Source: Pomphorhynchus laevis
Lineage: Eukaryota; Acanthocephala; Palaeacanthocephala; Echinorhynchida; Pomphorhynchidae
NCBI GenBank assembly: GCA_012934845.2
Contig: WNNJ02003779.1
Coordinates: forward strand, 62,001 to 126,000
Length of the DNA stretch: 64,000 bases
Direction: 5' to 3'
Shown piece after piece: positions 1 to 11,599 of the stretch; within the stretch, counting starts at the first letter, position 1; each line of letters opens with the position of its first letter. The notes beneath the pieces are model-generated. The model was given only the letters and a program-made list of their open reading frames with translations, was not told the origin of the DNA and ran no database searches. The translations under genes were made by a program, and so were the position numbers.

Positions 1-621
1 GGAAACTGTCAAAGATAAGGTGATTTTAATTCTAGAATTAAATCGACAATTTGAAAATATAACTTTAAAGAATTTCAGAATGTAAAAATACAAAAACTTT
101 ATAAACAACTAATTAAATAGAAAAATATGTTTGTCAATAATATGACTAATACTGTATAGTCTATGCCTAGACTCACTACAGAAGATTTCGGTTATCATAG
201 GTATTGCTTAGTCCGTTATTGAATAAAGTAAAGTAATTATCTAGTTATTCGTAAATAAAAATTAAAAATAGTAGAATTAATACAATTGTATCAACTTTAC
301 ATCTCTTAGAAAGCAAATGCATGTGCTAGTTTAAGGATTTTCCCTTGTGAATACAAATGTGAATATTATGGATAAAATTGTGTTTAAATGATAGAAATGC
401 TTTTAATCACAAATCTGAAAATTCTGGTTCATGTCATAAACATCAAATTTTAATTTTGATCAGTTAATTCTGTTTTGCATTTAAAGATAAAATATAAAAC
501 ATAAATTTAAAGATTTTATATAATTTTGATTTATATAAAGTAAGAATTAAAAACAATCAATTCTTATGAATTTATTAATTAATAATTTACGGTGAATCAG
601 AATTAAGGTTATCATTTGATT
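1..621. other. AT-rich non-coding DNA
   Basis: No convincing reading frame, repeat or structure was seen. The stretch is A+T-rich, like most introns and intergenic DNA in this window, and ends at the 8-bp target site of the hAT element at 622. Confidence 0.6.
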
Positions 622-2696
622 ATCTAGTGCAGTGTTTCTGAACCTTTTTGAATACATTAACTTTTTCGAATACATTGCTCCGCCTAGTGACATCGTGACC
701 CAACCCTAAGTCCTCACGAAAGCTGAAACAACTTATTGATAATTAAGATAAATCTTAGAAACAGAGTAAATGATTTTACAATAAAAGCTTCGTACAAAAG
801 TGATTATATTACAATATAATAAATTGCAATTAATGGGATGGTTGTTCTTGTTTTGTATTCATCAATCGATAAGCCCGTGGTTCCAACTTTGATAATGATA
901 GTCTCATGTGATTGCTGAGTTCCTCGACTTCGCTTTTAATAGAGTAAACATAAAGAAACCCCGCTCGCAAAGATAAGTTGTGGGAGATGACAAAATTTCA
1001 TAGAGAGCTACCCTTGATAGACTTGGATACGCAATGATCTCTCGAAGCCATAAAAAGTGTAATTCTTTGGCCTCAAATATTGTTTTGGCTCCGGAGTTTG
1101 ATTAAAGATCTATGAGCTCATCTGCAAATTCATTTTCTTCTTCGATTTTTACAAAACGGGTTGTTCAATCCAAAAGAAGAAGTTTGGTTTATCACTAAGA
1201 TAATATGCGAAATTAATTTCTAATTCTGACAGATGTTTCATGATGTTTTTGATCAAGTCAACTAAAGAATATGTACTTATAAGCTTCTGATCGAGCAATT
1301 TGAAATTGGACATATTTCCTTTGACGAATCGTTTTCTCCACAGATGTAGCATATTCATGAAGGCATGAACTTTCTGGAAACAGAGAATCCGATTAGCATT
1401 TGATTCTTTTGTAATGACAAATTCAGATCGTTTCAGTTTTCAAAAATATTAGCCAGGTAGCACATGATAACTAAGATTTCTTCATATTCAAACTTTTCCG
1501 ACTCTTTGAGACCGACATTTCGCACAAACACAGACTGTTCATCAGACAGGCTGACAGCCTTAATCAATACACGACCACAAGAAAGCCAGATTACTTTGAT
1601 GTGAAATAACAATGCGCTATGCTCTGCTCTTACTTCATCTCAATATGATTTAAAAATTCTATGATTAAGCGATTTTCGAATATTGAAATTCACGACTTGA
1701 ACTACAGCGGCCAGAACTTCTTTGAAAGAGCCCGGCCACGTTTTGAGGCAAGTGCCTGGCGTTGAATAACACAATGAATGCTAGCAATATATGAAACAAC
1801 ATTTTTCACTAAACTCACAAAACCTGACTTTTATCTTAACATTAAAGGTGTATCGTCTGTGCTGATATAACCAATTTTATTACAGTCGATACCATGTGTC
1901 TTTAAGATATCATTTAACAATCAACGTCAGTTGCTTTGGCAGTTTATTCCAACTTCATGCAAAATAAAAGCTCATCACGAAATGACGCGTCTTCTGCATG
2001 ACGAACGAAGACAAGCAAATGATTCATGTTGGTGACATCCGTTGATTCGTTTAGCGGCAAACTAATTCGTACTTGGTTGCTTTTGATTCCATATACAACT
2101 TGTGTAATTACGTCTTCGATCATCTCAACAATTCTTAATTTCATAACATCGTTTGATCACGAAATATTTTTGAGCGTTTTCATTGCTTCTTCTCCAAGGA
2201 CCAGGTAGGCCATTTTTAGTGTAGCAGATTTAATTAGCTTCTTCCACTACAATATGAGGTTATTTCTCTTGCAATTACGTAGGCAACTTCATAAGAGGCT
2301 TCCAACATTGGTTATTCGTGCTTTACAATTTGGAATCCTTGAACGGTTGCCTTCTGGTCTTATCGTGTCCTCTTACATTTCATTTCCTCTTCTGTTAAAT
2401 TTCTACCATGTACATTATTGAAGTGGGTCATTAACTTAAATGGTCGAAACTTTCATTTGCAAGAACCAAATTACAAGTCATGAATTGTGCTTTGATTATG
2501 ACTTTCTCAACAACCTTTGTGAAAACCGTATTTTACAAACCAGTATCTTTTTATCATGATGAAATTATCAATATGAAAGAAAACTTTCATTTCATTTGAA
2601 TGTTTTATCGAGTAGAATGTTCGTGACTCACAAAAGCTCCTTCCGTGACCCACATAGTTGGTTATGATTCATAGGTTAATAAACCCTGATCTAGTG
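622..2696 (-). mobile_element. hAT DNA transposon (ZBED5/SCAND3-like), decayed, with TIRs and TSD
   Basis: The ends are CAGTGTTTCTGAACCT (from 630) and, reverse-complemented, CAGGGTTTATTAACCT (ending at 2688). They match at 13 of 16 bases and are flanked by an exact 8-bp duplication ATCTAGTG (622-629 and 2689-2696), as expected for hAT. The minus strand, read across frames from about 2350 to 830, encodes a ZBED-type hAT transposase. EASYEVAYVIAREI lies near 2300, LNESTDVTNMNHLLVFVRHA with a following DELLFCMKLE at 2070-1944, and the C-terminal dimerisation-region motif with LCERGFFMFTLLKAKSRN near 960-910. The frame is broken by several stops and shifts, and about 2.06 kb remains of a usual ~2.5-3 kb. 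It is a plain DNA transposon, inactive as it stands. The family call rests on the acidic ESTDV block and the TIR sequence. Confidence 0.88.
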
Positions 2697-4320
2697 CAAT
2701 ATCTTATTCTAATACAATTTATATTATTTACTAACATTGACTTCATAAAAAATTAATCTTATGATCTAAAATAAGTATATTATGTGATATAACTCCCGAC
2801 ATATTACCTCGTTTTATGTTATATTTAATTGTGTTATATGTATTTTCAATCCTTGTACTGTCTGATCAATATATGAGTAATTACAGCTATCTCAAGGGAT
2901 TCATTATACAATAGAAAATCATTAAAAATATAATATTAATTGCCTTTATTGTTAATTAATTGACTTATCCAACTTTTTTTCTTTTTCTCTCGCGGAAAGA
3001 TCTTTGTCAAAAATTATATAATTAAACATGTCCTCATTTTCATTATCTGTTGCATATCTTTGTACAAGTTCTTTTTAATCACTTCGAATAAGTGATTCGC
3101 GCCGAATATGCACAGATAGACGGTTCATTGCTATACATTGCTTCTGATATACTGAATGTTTCAGCGTAGATTTTCCTCTAGAAGGACATTTACTAATTTT
3201 TATGATAATCCTATACTAGAACATTTAGTGTTTTCGTATTTATAATTTGATTATAAATATTTGGGACTCGATCGTTGTCATTTTCTCTGTTGCTTCTCCT
3301 CTGTTGATTGTATATTTTTTCTGTTGTTTTTTTTAATTTAAAATAATAATTAAATTATTAAATTAAAATTTTATTCGCTTAATATTTTCATTTTGTTTAT
3401 GAGCTATTCGTATTAACTTTTATTCATTCACGTGTTTCTTCAGTTCTTTGTTAATGTTATTTGTAAGATATTTGTTTAATATTCTACAAATAAGATATCT
3501 GCTTCTTTTTGAGATTTGTGTTTTACATTAAAATTTATTTTGCTTTTTGAAACGATTTCTAAATATTTCTCGATTATCTTCTCTGAATTTAACACTATTT
3601 TTCAGTTTATTTAGTAATTTAAGTTCGTTTGCGTTCGCTTTACATAGTTTGATTCTTCGCAGAACCTTATTTATTTATGTAATGTTTTATAAACATTGGA
3701 TGATTGCTTTTATCATGTAAGCAAACTTATTTAATTGGCGGTTTGTGATAGATGCTCGTTTTTAAAATTCCATAAAAATATCATATAAATATAACGGCAT
3801 GGCTAGCGACATATTGAGTAGCATAACTTTGTGCAACTGGTGTACCCATGGCTGATCTAATTACTTGTCAATAAATGTAATCGTTAAAATGCAAGTAATA
3901 AATGTAAATGTTATGGTTCACAAAATGCTAGTTACGTGTCAAACTACTACATTGAAATAATAAATAAACTACTTTATTATGAAAAATATAACTTTTAAAA
4001 GCATTTTACAAAATATAATTATATAAAATGATATTTATATATAATTATAATTAAAAATAGATTTAGGAAATCTTTTATATTTTATAATATTTTAATTCCT
4101 AAATATATTTTGATAGATTTAGGAATTATAGATTGTATATTTTTGTAGATTTTATAATAATATTATATATTATAATAATTAATATTATATCAATTATTAT
4201 AGATTTTTTCTATCCATATATAATTATATTCTAAAATCTTTTATATTTTATAATATTTTAATTTCGTATATAATTATATATAGATAGATTTATTAATTTT
4301 TTAAGTTGCTCATGCAGTCA
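2697..4320. other. AT-rich non-coding DNA with short AT repeats
   Basis: No supportable gene. At 4060-4290 a block of TTTATATTTTATAATATTTTA is used at least twice, together with GATTTAGGAA motifs. The same motifs recur near 5080-5170, so this is a small, old AT-rich dispersed repeat. Confidence 0.5.
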
Positions 4321-4324
4321 GGCC

Positions 4325-4860
4325 GCTTACAAGTCCATTGAAATAAAAAAAAATAAAAAATAAAAATCGGATCTCATTGCTAGCTGAGCTGCAGGGCCTG
4401 GTTACTCAGTAGAAAGGTCGAAGCATGGATTTAAAGGTAGTGAGGTTAGGCTGGCAACAAAGTTTAAGAGGAAGAGAATTCCAAATGAGTGGCATAGAAA
4501 TGAGACAGGAACTCAGGCCAAAGTTAGATCGATGACGAGGAATGTGTAGCAGGAACTGATTGTTTGAGCAATGTGCTCTGGAGGACGAATATTCAGCACC
4601 GGGAAATTTTTGGTGAATATACGAAGGGTGATTATAAATTGAACAAAAAGCGAGAACGACACAGTAATATAAAACTCGATTATGTATATTGTGCCAATTG
4701 AGGTTGGTAAGTTCATTTGAGATGGGATTAAAACGCCGGCGTCGAAAAAGTTGGCATGCTGCAGTGCGAAGAAAGCGCTACAGAGAGGCAGTAACACAAG
4801 ATTGTGAGTTTGTGAAAAGTGAGATGCAATAGCCAAGACGAGGTAGCAGGAGGAAGGACG
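4325..4860 (-). mobile_element. 3' end of a CR1/L2-like LINE (family A relative)
   Basis: On the minus strand one frame reads as the C-terminal part of a non-LTR RT. It has a block like LTNLNWHNIHNRVLYYC, then a basic stretch, then FGLSSCLISMPLIWNSLPLK and a final short FK-containing tail. This is the usual 'tyg-SF-aplWNsLP-ir-sl-FK' end of APE-type LINEs. The 3' UTR on the minus strand contains GGACTTGTAAGCG and ends in an AATAAAT-rich tail, as in the better copy ending at 39148. Only the last ~170 codons remain and the frame is shifted at least once. Confidence 0.75.
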
Positions 4861-6712
4861 TTATAGTGTTAAAAAATTGAAAAATCATTGGTTTTTTCGG
4901 ATGCGACGAATTTCATGGAAAATAGGATATCAGCAATAAACCTTTTATTACTATATATAATAATACCCATTTATATTATTAATATAAACCTTTTATATTA
5001 TTAATAAAAACCTTTGATTTTAGAGCATTTTTAGAGCTCCTGTCATACACCCCACCTTTTCACAAAATAATAATTTATAAAAACCTTTTATATCATTTAT
5101 TATATTTATAGTAATATTTATATATAATTATATTTTTTCGAAAAATATATTTAGGAAATATTTCATATTTTTTTGAGATGTTTACAAAGTATAGGGTCAT
5201 ATTGAGAAGCATTAAGTAGTGAACGTTGAAGGTTGTAAACGGGACAAGGCAGCATTTCATAAATACTTCTGTATTAAATTGATACATCAAATGTTTTCTC
5301 CTAATGACAATTTTATATAATTTATTAGTGTATTTACTGACGTACTTTATGTGTATATGAATAAACAAGGACATCGTATCTGCAGTATTTAAAAAGTAAA
5401 CTTTTTTAATTTGAATAATTTACATACTTCACAGTGTTGGCAATATCACTTAGCATGTTATATTTTATATTTATATTTTATCAGCTATATAATTGGAAAC
5501 TGAACACAAAGGGAATGTCCAGCAATATTGAGAACTATCTGCTATGGTACAAATTTAACGTAAGAACTGAATTAATATATGTAAATATAATCTTACTCTA
5601 TATATAAAATCTGTTTGCTTTCATTCGCTCTTAAAAATAACTCTCTCTATAACTTAGTAGCCTCAAGTGATTTGACGACTTATTTAGTCATCGTTTGCTG
5701 AGTTTTATAATATATAGAGTTGACAGATATATAAGTTGTATTAAGTCATTGTATTAAGAAGTACATTGAACTATTCGTAGTTGCGTCAGCATTTTCAAAT
5801 TCAGATTTATCAGCTTTTGTTGATGTACTGATTGATTAACTTTCATGTTGACGACACTCTTTTAATGCAAAAGGTGTGTTGCTGTATTCTAGAATTGTTC
5901 TAATAAGAAACTATTATATATTCGACTTTTTACAATTTGAAAGGTCACATGTCATTAATATGGCATAATTTACTAGAATCCATGATCTGAGTCACCGAAT
6001 AAAATAGAACAAATTTGTTCGATAAATAAAATAATAAGATAAAACAGTATTACATTATGCTGTTATATTTTTATTATTTTGCTATTAAATAAAACTCTTG
6101 AATCCCGAGTTTTTATTTCTATTCGGTAGTGGCATCTACAAAATAGTGACCTATTAATTGACCAAGAATTGACCAGCAATTGCTAGCACTTATTCACATA
6201 TCATACGCAATTATTAATTGCTAATAAATAATCATCATTACATAATTAAATCGAGTGAACACATTTATCTTTCAATTGACTTTATTGAATGCATACTGAT
6301 AATTAAATTATTTGTTGTGTCAATGAACATTCTTCAACATTATCAGCCAATGTAGCACATAATAATTTATATTTCTTAAAACTTTTGTAATAATTTAAAT
6401 AATTTAAACAATTATCGCTTTTAAATTATCTGCCAATAATCGATATGTGTTCTGCATTTCAACTACATTTTATATTAATTTTATTCAGTTTAATAGCGAT
6501 CAATATTATTAATGCTTTTGATCTTTAAATACAAAAAAAACAAGTGATCTCGTAATATATCAATTATCACAATTGACAACGAGGATATACGGTTTATGTA
6601 CGGACCTCTTTTTAATACTTTACTGTTGATCATTACTAAATGAAAATAGAAATTTATAAATTGCTGTTTTGAAAAATATTATCGATAATTATAAGAAAAA
6701 AAATTATTTTTT
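4861..6712. other. AT-rich non-coding DNA
   Basis: No exon, RNA gene or recognisable element was seen. Short open frames here, such as the one at 5093-5374 (minus), are low complexity and look like chance. Confidence 0.5.
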
Positions 6713-6962
6713 ATAAATAATTATTGGAGCGAAACGTAATACTGGATCAAAGAAAAGAGGAGGAAATTTTTTATTGATATTTCGCTAATTCCTGTTAGAA
6801 AATTACAATGTTTTTTAAAATGTACATGCTTATATAAAAAAGTTTAAAACGATCGCCGCCATTTTCTTTGGGCAGGTACTGCTGGTTATCGCTAACAACA
6901 GCAGCACCTACAAAATATCAAACATTCCTCTTTTCTTTGATCCAGCTCTAATAATTATTTAT
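6713..6962. repeat. MITE-like element with imperfect inverted ends
   Basis: The left end (ATAAATAATTATTGGAGC, then CTGGATCAAAGAAAAGAGGA after an 11-bp spacer) is mirrored at the right end by TCCTCTTTTCTTTGATCCAG followed by CTCTAATAATTATTTAT. About 40 bp of imperfect inverted repeat thus bracket ~170 bp with no coding potential. The right-end sequence recurs at 53670-53720 (TTTGATCCAGTTCCAATAAT), so the end is dispersed in the genome. The transposase partner is unknown. Confidence 0.55.
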
Positions 6963-7068
6963 CAATAATGGATCAGTATCAACTATTAAAAATTATTTTT
7001 ATCTTAAATTTTATTTCTTTAAATCTTGACGAAATTTTATATTTCTACAAATCGTTTTTACTTTATAG

Positions 7069-7125
7069 GAAAGTGGGCACAAGTTATCACAAATGAATCC
7101 AAATAGACGTCATAGTGTCAGCGGG
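7069..7125 (+). CDS. Candidate host microexon (57 bp)
   Basis: A 57-bp block is bounded by a strong acceptor (TTTTTACTTTATAG ending at 7068) and a consensus donor GTAAGT (7126-7131). One frame is open throughout and reads ESGHKLSQMNPNRRHSVSG, 19 whole codons, with a basophilic-kinase-like RRHS site. The flanks are AT-rich and non-coding. I do not recognise the protein. The evidence is only the splice-site pair, the multiple-of-three length and the sharp composition change, so it may be chance. Confidence 0.35.
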
Positions 7126-7699
7126 GTAAGTAATTAATTAGATATTGCTATTTGTCTAATAAACATTTTTCAATATTCGTATAGCCATTACTGGATTCTT
7201 TAAATCTATATGTGATCAGACAATTCCAAGAAAATCTGTATAAGCTGAGAAACGCAAAAAATCTTGGTCTACTACTAAATTCATTTCTACGGTAAAGTAG
7301 AATTAAATGAAACGAATTAGTTGAAAAAGAAAAACAAATTATATTTTAGCCGTGAGAGCATTGCAGATAACATGAATTTAATAAAGTAAGTTTATTTAAG
7401 AAAGTAAAATTAATTCACTTGATTAAATGTTTAATTGAATGGCTGTTATTGACTAATGATGAGTCAATATTGACTACTAATTTGCCAATTACACTAAGGA
7501 ATTAAGTAAAACTAATAAAAAACACAACCGCAGCTAAACACCAAATATACGAGAATTAAATAAGAATTAAAAAATATACAAATCGGAGTGAAAAAAATGT
7601 AATAAAATCGGAGTGAAAATAAAAAACATTTAACTTTAAATTCATTTTAAGACATTTAAATTTAAAATATTTAAATTCGTTATTTTAATTGTTTTCAAT

Positions 7700-8450
7700 T
7701 AAAAATTTGTTCAACTAATTTGTGGAGCAAATATACGGAAATAGTACGGAAATTTATATTCAGACAGTTAAAAGGTGTTCCAATGGGTGGTAATAGTAGC
7801 CCAATTATAGCTGACTTGTTTTTAAGCTTTATAGAATATGAATTTGTTCATAACTGTGTAAAAACTAAATCTAAACAATATAAATATATGAAATATATGT
7901 TTCGATACATTGATGATATATGTGTATTTAATTCTAATAATTTTTATTCAATTAGTGAACAAATTTATCCAGAAAGCCTTATTCTTAACAAAACCAATAT
8001 TAATGATAAAGAAGGTGTATATCTAGATATGAACATTAAATTAATATTAACTAAAACTACTATTTATTTATATCGTAAAGATGACATATTTAAATTTACA
8101 AGAAACATATTTTTGCATGATCATTCATGCATACCATATAATATAAAATATAATACATTAAATAATGAAATTTTAAAAATTGCAACAATATGTAATGATA
8201 TTGGCTTTCTTAAAAATCATTTAAATAATTTAATAGATACATATTTTAAACTAGGTTACTATAAAAATAACATCAAACAGAAAATAATAAAATATAAAAA
8301 GTATAATATATAATATAATATAATATAAAAATCAAACAGAAATAGTAAAATATATAAATCAACACAATAATATAAAGAATAAATTTAAACTCTCAACTTG
8401 CAAATTTTTATGGATGGATAATAAATAATATACTTCGTATTAGAATAAGA
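7700..8450 (+). mobile_element. Penelope-like element, 5'-truncated reverse transcriptase
   Basis: An open frame from 7720 to 8313 encodes the second half of a PLE RT. GVPMGGNSSPIIADLF (residues ~20-36) is the PLE equivalent of the QG box, FRYIDDICVF (~62-71) holds the catalytic DD pair, and a thumb-like region ends LIDTYFKLGYYKNNIKQKI. Motif A and everything upstream is absent, so the copy is 5' truncated close to 7700. After the frame, sequence matching 52560-52680 runs on to FLWMDNK and a stop. No GIY-YIG endonuclease follows the RT. That could mean an endonuclease-less (Athena-like) or permuted (Naiad-like) PLE, or a deleted copy. Confidence 0.85.
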
Positions 8451-8464
8451 TACTATATAGTTTT

Positions 8465-8575
8465 ATCAGAGGAAATACATCATTAGCATGTATTTGGCCC
8501 CGCTGCTATGTTGGGTAGAAGAGTTAGGGGCCGAAACCTGATAGCATAGCAGTTCCTCCTGATGACCTCTAATTC
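8465..8575 (+). ncRNA. Structured RNA motif in the PLE 3' tail
   Basis: Four pairings are visible. P1 pairs ATCAGAGGAA (8465-8474) with TTCCTCCTGAT (8553-8563), 10 bp with one bulge. P2 pairs ATACAT (8475-8480) with ATGTAT (8488-8493). P3 pairs GGCCCC (8496-8501) with GGGGCC (8527-8532). P4 pairs CTGCTATG (8503-8510) with CATAGCAG (8545-8552), 8 bp, and crosses P3, so the fold would be a pseudoknot. Related copies occur at 8720, 30430-30530(-), 52262-52312(-), 53245-53322, 53370-53446 and 56221-56330(-). PLEs are known to carry hammerhead ribozymes in their long terminal repeats. This motif holds GAAAC and CTGATGA boxes but not in a canonical hammerhead layout. Function is unknown. Confidence 0.55.
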
Positions 8576-8719
8576 TTATTCTGATACAACGTATGTTATT
8601 TATTAGTCAATTCATAAAAATGACGTTTATTTTAAATTTCAATTTTTTATTTTAACTTGATTTAAATTATAGAAAATCTAAAACTAATAAGAATTTTATT
8701 TCTAAATTAAAAAATATTT

Positions 8720-8870
8720 CCGAAACCTGATAACATCGCAGTTCCTCCTGATGACCTCTAATTCTTATTCTGATACAACGTCTGTTATTTATTAGTCAAT
8801 TCATAAAAATGACGTTTATTTTAAATTTCAATTTTTTATTTTAACTTGATATTAATTGTATAAAATATTA
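8720..8870 (+). repeat. Tandem second copy of the PLE 3' tail
   Basis: The sequence starting CCGAAACCTGATA at 8531 is repeated from 8720 (offset 189 bp) and stays nearly identical through the block containing ACTTGAT. Only the part downstream of the P3 3' strand is repeated. Partial tandem terminal repeats are typical of PLE insertions. Confidence 0.7.
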
Positions 8871-9580
8871 TTTATAATTTATTAAATATTAATTATTTAT
8901 AATTATTTATTATTTATTATTTAAATATTTAGACGTAGATGAGGTTAGCTTATTTGAATTGTGTGCAAAATATGGAGGCTTATGATTATAAAATGTAATA
9001 TCAATATCATAATCACAATATGTCAAATTATTATGTAATAATAATTAATAATGTGGAATAACATTTAATATTAATATTAATTAAAATATTAATGTGTCAA
9101 TATGTCAATATCATAATAACAATTTGTCAAATTGTGCTTATGAATCACAATTAAAGTGATTCTTAATCACTTTAATCCAAGTCTAGTCTATGATACTGAT
9201 AATTTCTTCCTAAAAAAGTAAATGCATGAAAAATAAACCTATAGACTTCTATTAATGTTTGTTTGTCTGTGACATTATCAATGAGCCACTTTTATCGATC
9301 ACAGGCTTCGGTTAGCTCTCAAGTATTTAAAGCTATTAAAATTCAGAACAAACGTGGCCGTATCCAGATAAACTATTTTTTATCACATGGCAACTGGTGT
9401 GTTGCTTTGTCGAAAGGTTGTGTTTTATGATTTGCAGTTAACGGTAAAGCTATAAGTTTCAATAGTAATTTCAGACATTTGAGTAAATGTTGAGCATGCA
9501 AATTTTTAATCAATTATTCAACTTAAAGTTTTCCCAGTAAAAGTTTGAGTATAAATTAAAAGTATATATGCATTTTGTAG
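8871..9580. other. AT-rich non-coding DNA
   Basis: No gene or clear element. An AT-rich block at 9000-9160 repeats AATATTAAT and TGTCAATAT words. Confidence 0.45.
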
Positions 9581-9773
9581 ATGTGACGTGTTAACAATGG
9601 TTGGACGAAACTCATCACTTTGGCATACAACGGATAAGTTCTATTCAAAATTTCGATACAGTCGACTATACGAACATGGCGACATCGTCAAAGGAATGGA
9701 AAATAGCCCGCTAATATCATTCGATAATGTCACAGATATAATTCTTGAAGTCGTTAGTATTTTTAATCTATAA
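9581..9773 (+). CDS. Candidate terminal exon of unknown gene
   Basis: A block of more coding-like composition follows an acceptor (GCATTTTGTAG ending at 9580). It reads in one frame to a TAA at 9771-9773, with segments such as VGRNSSLWHTTDKFYSK and LYEHGDIVKGMENSPL. About 63 residues, hydrophilic, no transmembrane segment. I recognise no family. It could be a last exon, a decayed gene piece or chance. Confidence 0.3.
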
Positions 9774-9847
9774 CAATATTTAATTTAATAATTGTTAAGT
9801 AATTATGTTAATTGTGCGGAATGGACGTACTTTGAAATGAATTTTAT

Positions 9848-9876
9848 AAGGCAGCTCATACATTACAAGCTGCCTT
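9848..9876. repeat. Short perfect hairpin
   Basis: AAGGCAGCT (9848-9856) pairs perfectly with AGCTGCCTT (9868-9876) around an 11-base loop and is followed by TT. It lies 75 bp after the stop of the candidate exon at 9581-9773. It is not the histone stem-loop sequence. Role unknown. Confidence 0.5.
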
Positions 9877-10289
9877 TTGAAAGTGTAATGATCATTCAAT
9901 ACGTCATAATTTTGAAATAATTTAAATTATTTTAAAATTAAATTATAGATATAATTTTATTTTTATACTTTGAGACGGTTTATTAATTTGAGAATTTGTT
10001 TACAATTCAAAAGAAAAAGTATCCTTTTTTAGGAAAATATTTTGTTGGCGAAACTAGCAATTGATAAACTATTAACAATTCGGATGGTTATCAATAAATT
10101 AAAATTAACTTTATATCCAACACATCAGATCATGAACTATTGCATTTTTGTTGTTTGAAATATAGATGCTATGATAGTGTTATGATAAGAATTAAATATA
10201 AAATCACATAAAAAACGAAAATATAATTTATTGAAAAATGTTACACATTTTTCAATAAAAATAGAAAAGATTATCTAAGCAAAAGAACC

Positions 10290-10640
10290 GTTTACAACAT
10301 TTTTTCAAAATATCCAACGTAATGCCAGACTTGTTATTTGACATTGAATTATAGTTTTTTAGACTGCAATATTCCCCAAGAATTTTTATATTTAAACAAT
10401 TGGTTTCTTTTCTAAAACAACAGTATTATTATAGTCAATATTGTGATCTAAATTTAAACTATGGTCTACAATAGCGCTACTGTGACTCTTTTTTAGTATG
10501 TATTTGTGTTGTTAACACAAATGCACTACCTCTAATGATAGGTCTGTTTATCCCACACATATTTTATCGCATTCTCAACAAGAAATTTTATTAATTCCAT
10601 CATTATCATGTAAACAACAGATTATTGTTGTTTACAAGAA
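10290..10640 (-). mobile_element. Penelope-like element, GIY-YIG endonuclease remnant
   Basis: On the minus strand the frames contain a VVY start, a KYV segment near the GIY-YIG position, and then the distinctive block KKSHSSAIVDHSLNLDHNID followed by YNNTVVLEKKPI. That block matches the 'SAia-H-l-nH-idf-n-vl-e' helix and strand of PLE endonucleases. The frame is shifted between these pieces, so the copy is dead. The RT part is not adjacent. Confidence 0.65.
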
Positions 10641-11029
10641 TACAGAGTTTCTACTGAGTTTCGACGACATTTTATCGTCTAACATAATCACTAAATGTGT
10701 CTTAAACAGCGATCTTAACTATAGTCCTCTAAACTACACATAGACTTTGAGGATGTCCACTGATACTTCGATTGTGACGAAGAGAATAAAAATTTTCATG
10801 TAGAATTTCATGATTTTATCATGAGCGTTTGTATTTATAACTAGTTTCCTAAGCGTTTTTATCCCATGCACTACCTGAAGTCTAAATTTTTTTTGCCCCT
10901 GTAAATTAAAAATTAAATAGAATTCGTAATTTTATTAATTATATATTTTTAAACTGTTTTTTTTTAATATTATATCATAATTATTTAATTTAATACTTAA
11001 TCTAAGTTCTAACTGATGATATATTTTAT
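10641..11029. other. AT-rich DNA, possible further PLE remains
   Basis: No clear coding signal. The first ~100 bases may be the eroded upstream continuation of the PLE fragment. The remainder is AT-rich with homopolymer runs. Confidence 0.35.
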
Positions 11030-11581
11030 GTATGGTTCCAATTTAATCAACTTCAGTCTTAAGTCTTTTCGTTGTCTAATATTCAACCTATTTATTTTCT
11101 TTACCAATAAATCATTTATGGCACTAAATTCACATTCAGATAAATGAAGGTAGGAAATAATAATATTTCTTAGCCTACGTAATCAACCCTCTACATTTTG
11201 GCTCTGTTTCATCGCAAAGCCATGCCATCACTCCTCTTATATAAAATAATGCTGTAACAGACTCATCTTTTTGCATTTCTGCAAGTTCTTCTTGATACTG
11301 ATCATTGGAAATAAGTGAAAGATCTGCTAACATTGAGTGAGTTAGCCATGTTGGGAAAATAAATTCTTTTAAGCCAGAAAATCTTTCTCTCAATTCAGTA
11401 GATAACTGTTCCAGATGATTTGATATAATAAATATACCATTATCACTTACTTCTATTTATTGAGCCAAAACAACTTTTCAAAGTTTTTCTTTAAAATTAA
11501 ATCTCGGCTCAAACCAATAATAGCAATAAAGCCACAAATCTTTGCTTTCAGATCAATAATAGATTTATCTCTCCCTTAAAG
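11030..11581 (-). mobile_element. hAT (ZBED5/FAM200-like) transposase C-terminal fragment
   Basis: The minus-strand frame at 11393-11175 reads FSGLKEFIFPTWLTHSMLAD, then YQEELAEMQKDESVTALFY and GVMAWLCDETE. This is the conserved C-terminal stretch of ZBED5-like hAT transposases. Upstream (11580-11400), KAKICGFIAIIGLSRDLILK-type sequence also fits. Downstream to ~11030, shifted frames retain a block resembling the 'KKRN-lditkRGDLRL' end. It belongs to a different copy from the element at 630-2688. The N-terminal half is missing, and LINE B sequence begins immediately to its right, so the LINE probably cut or replaced it. Confidence 0.7.
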
Positions 11582-11599
11582 TTGCTTTTTACAACTTCG

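Noticed and set aside
5093-5374. Minus-strand open frame of 93 codons
   Set aside because: Low-complexity I/K/Y/N-rich translation typical of AT-rich non-coding DNA.
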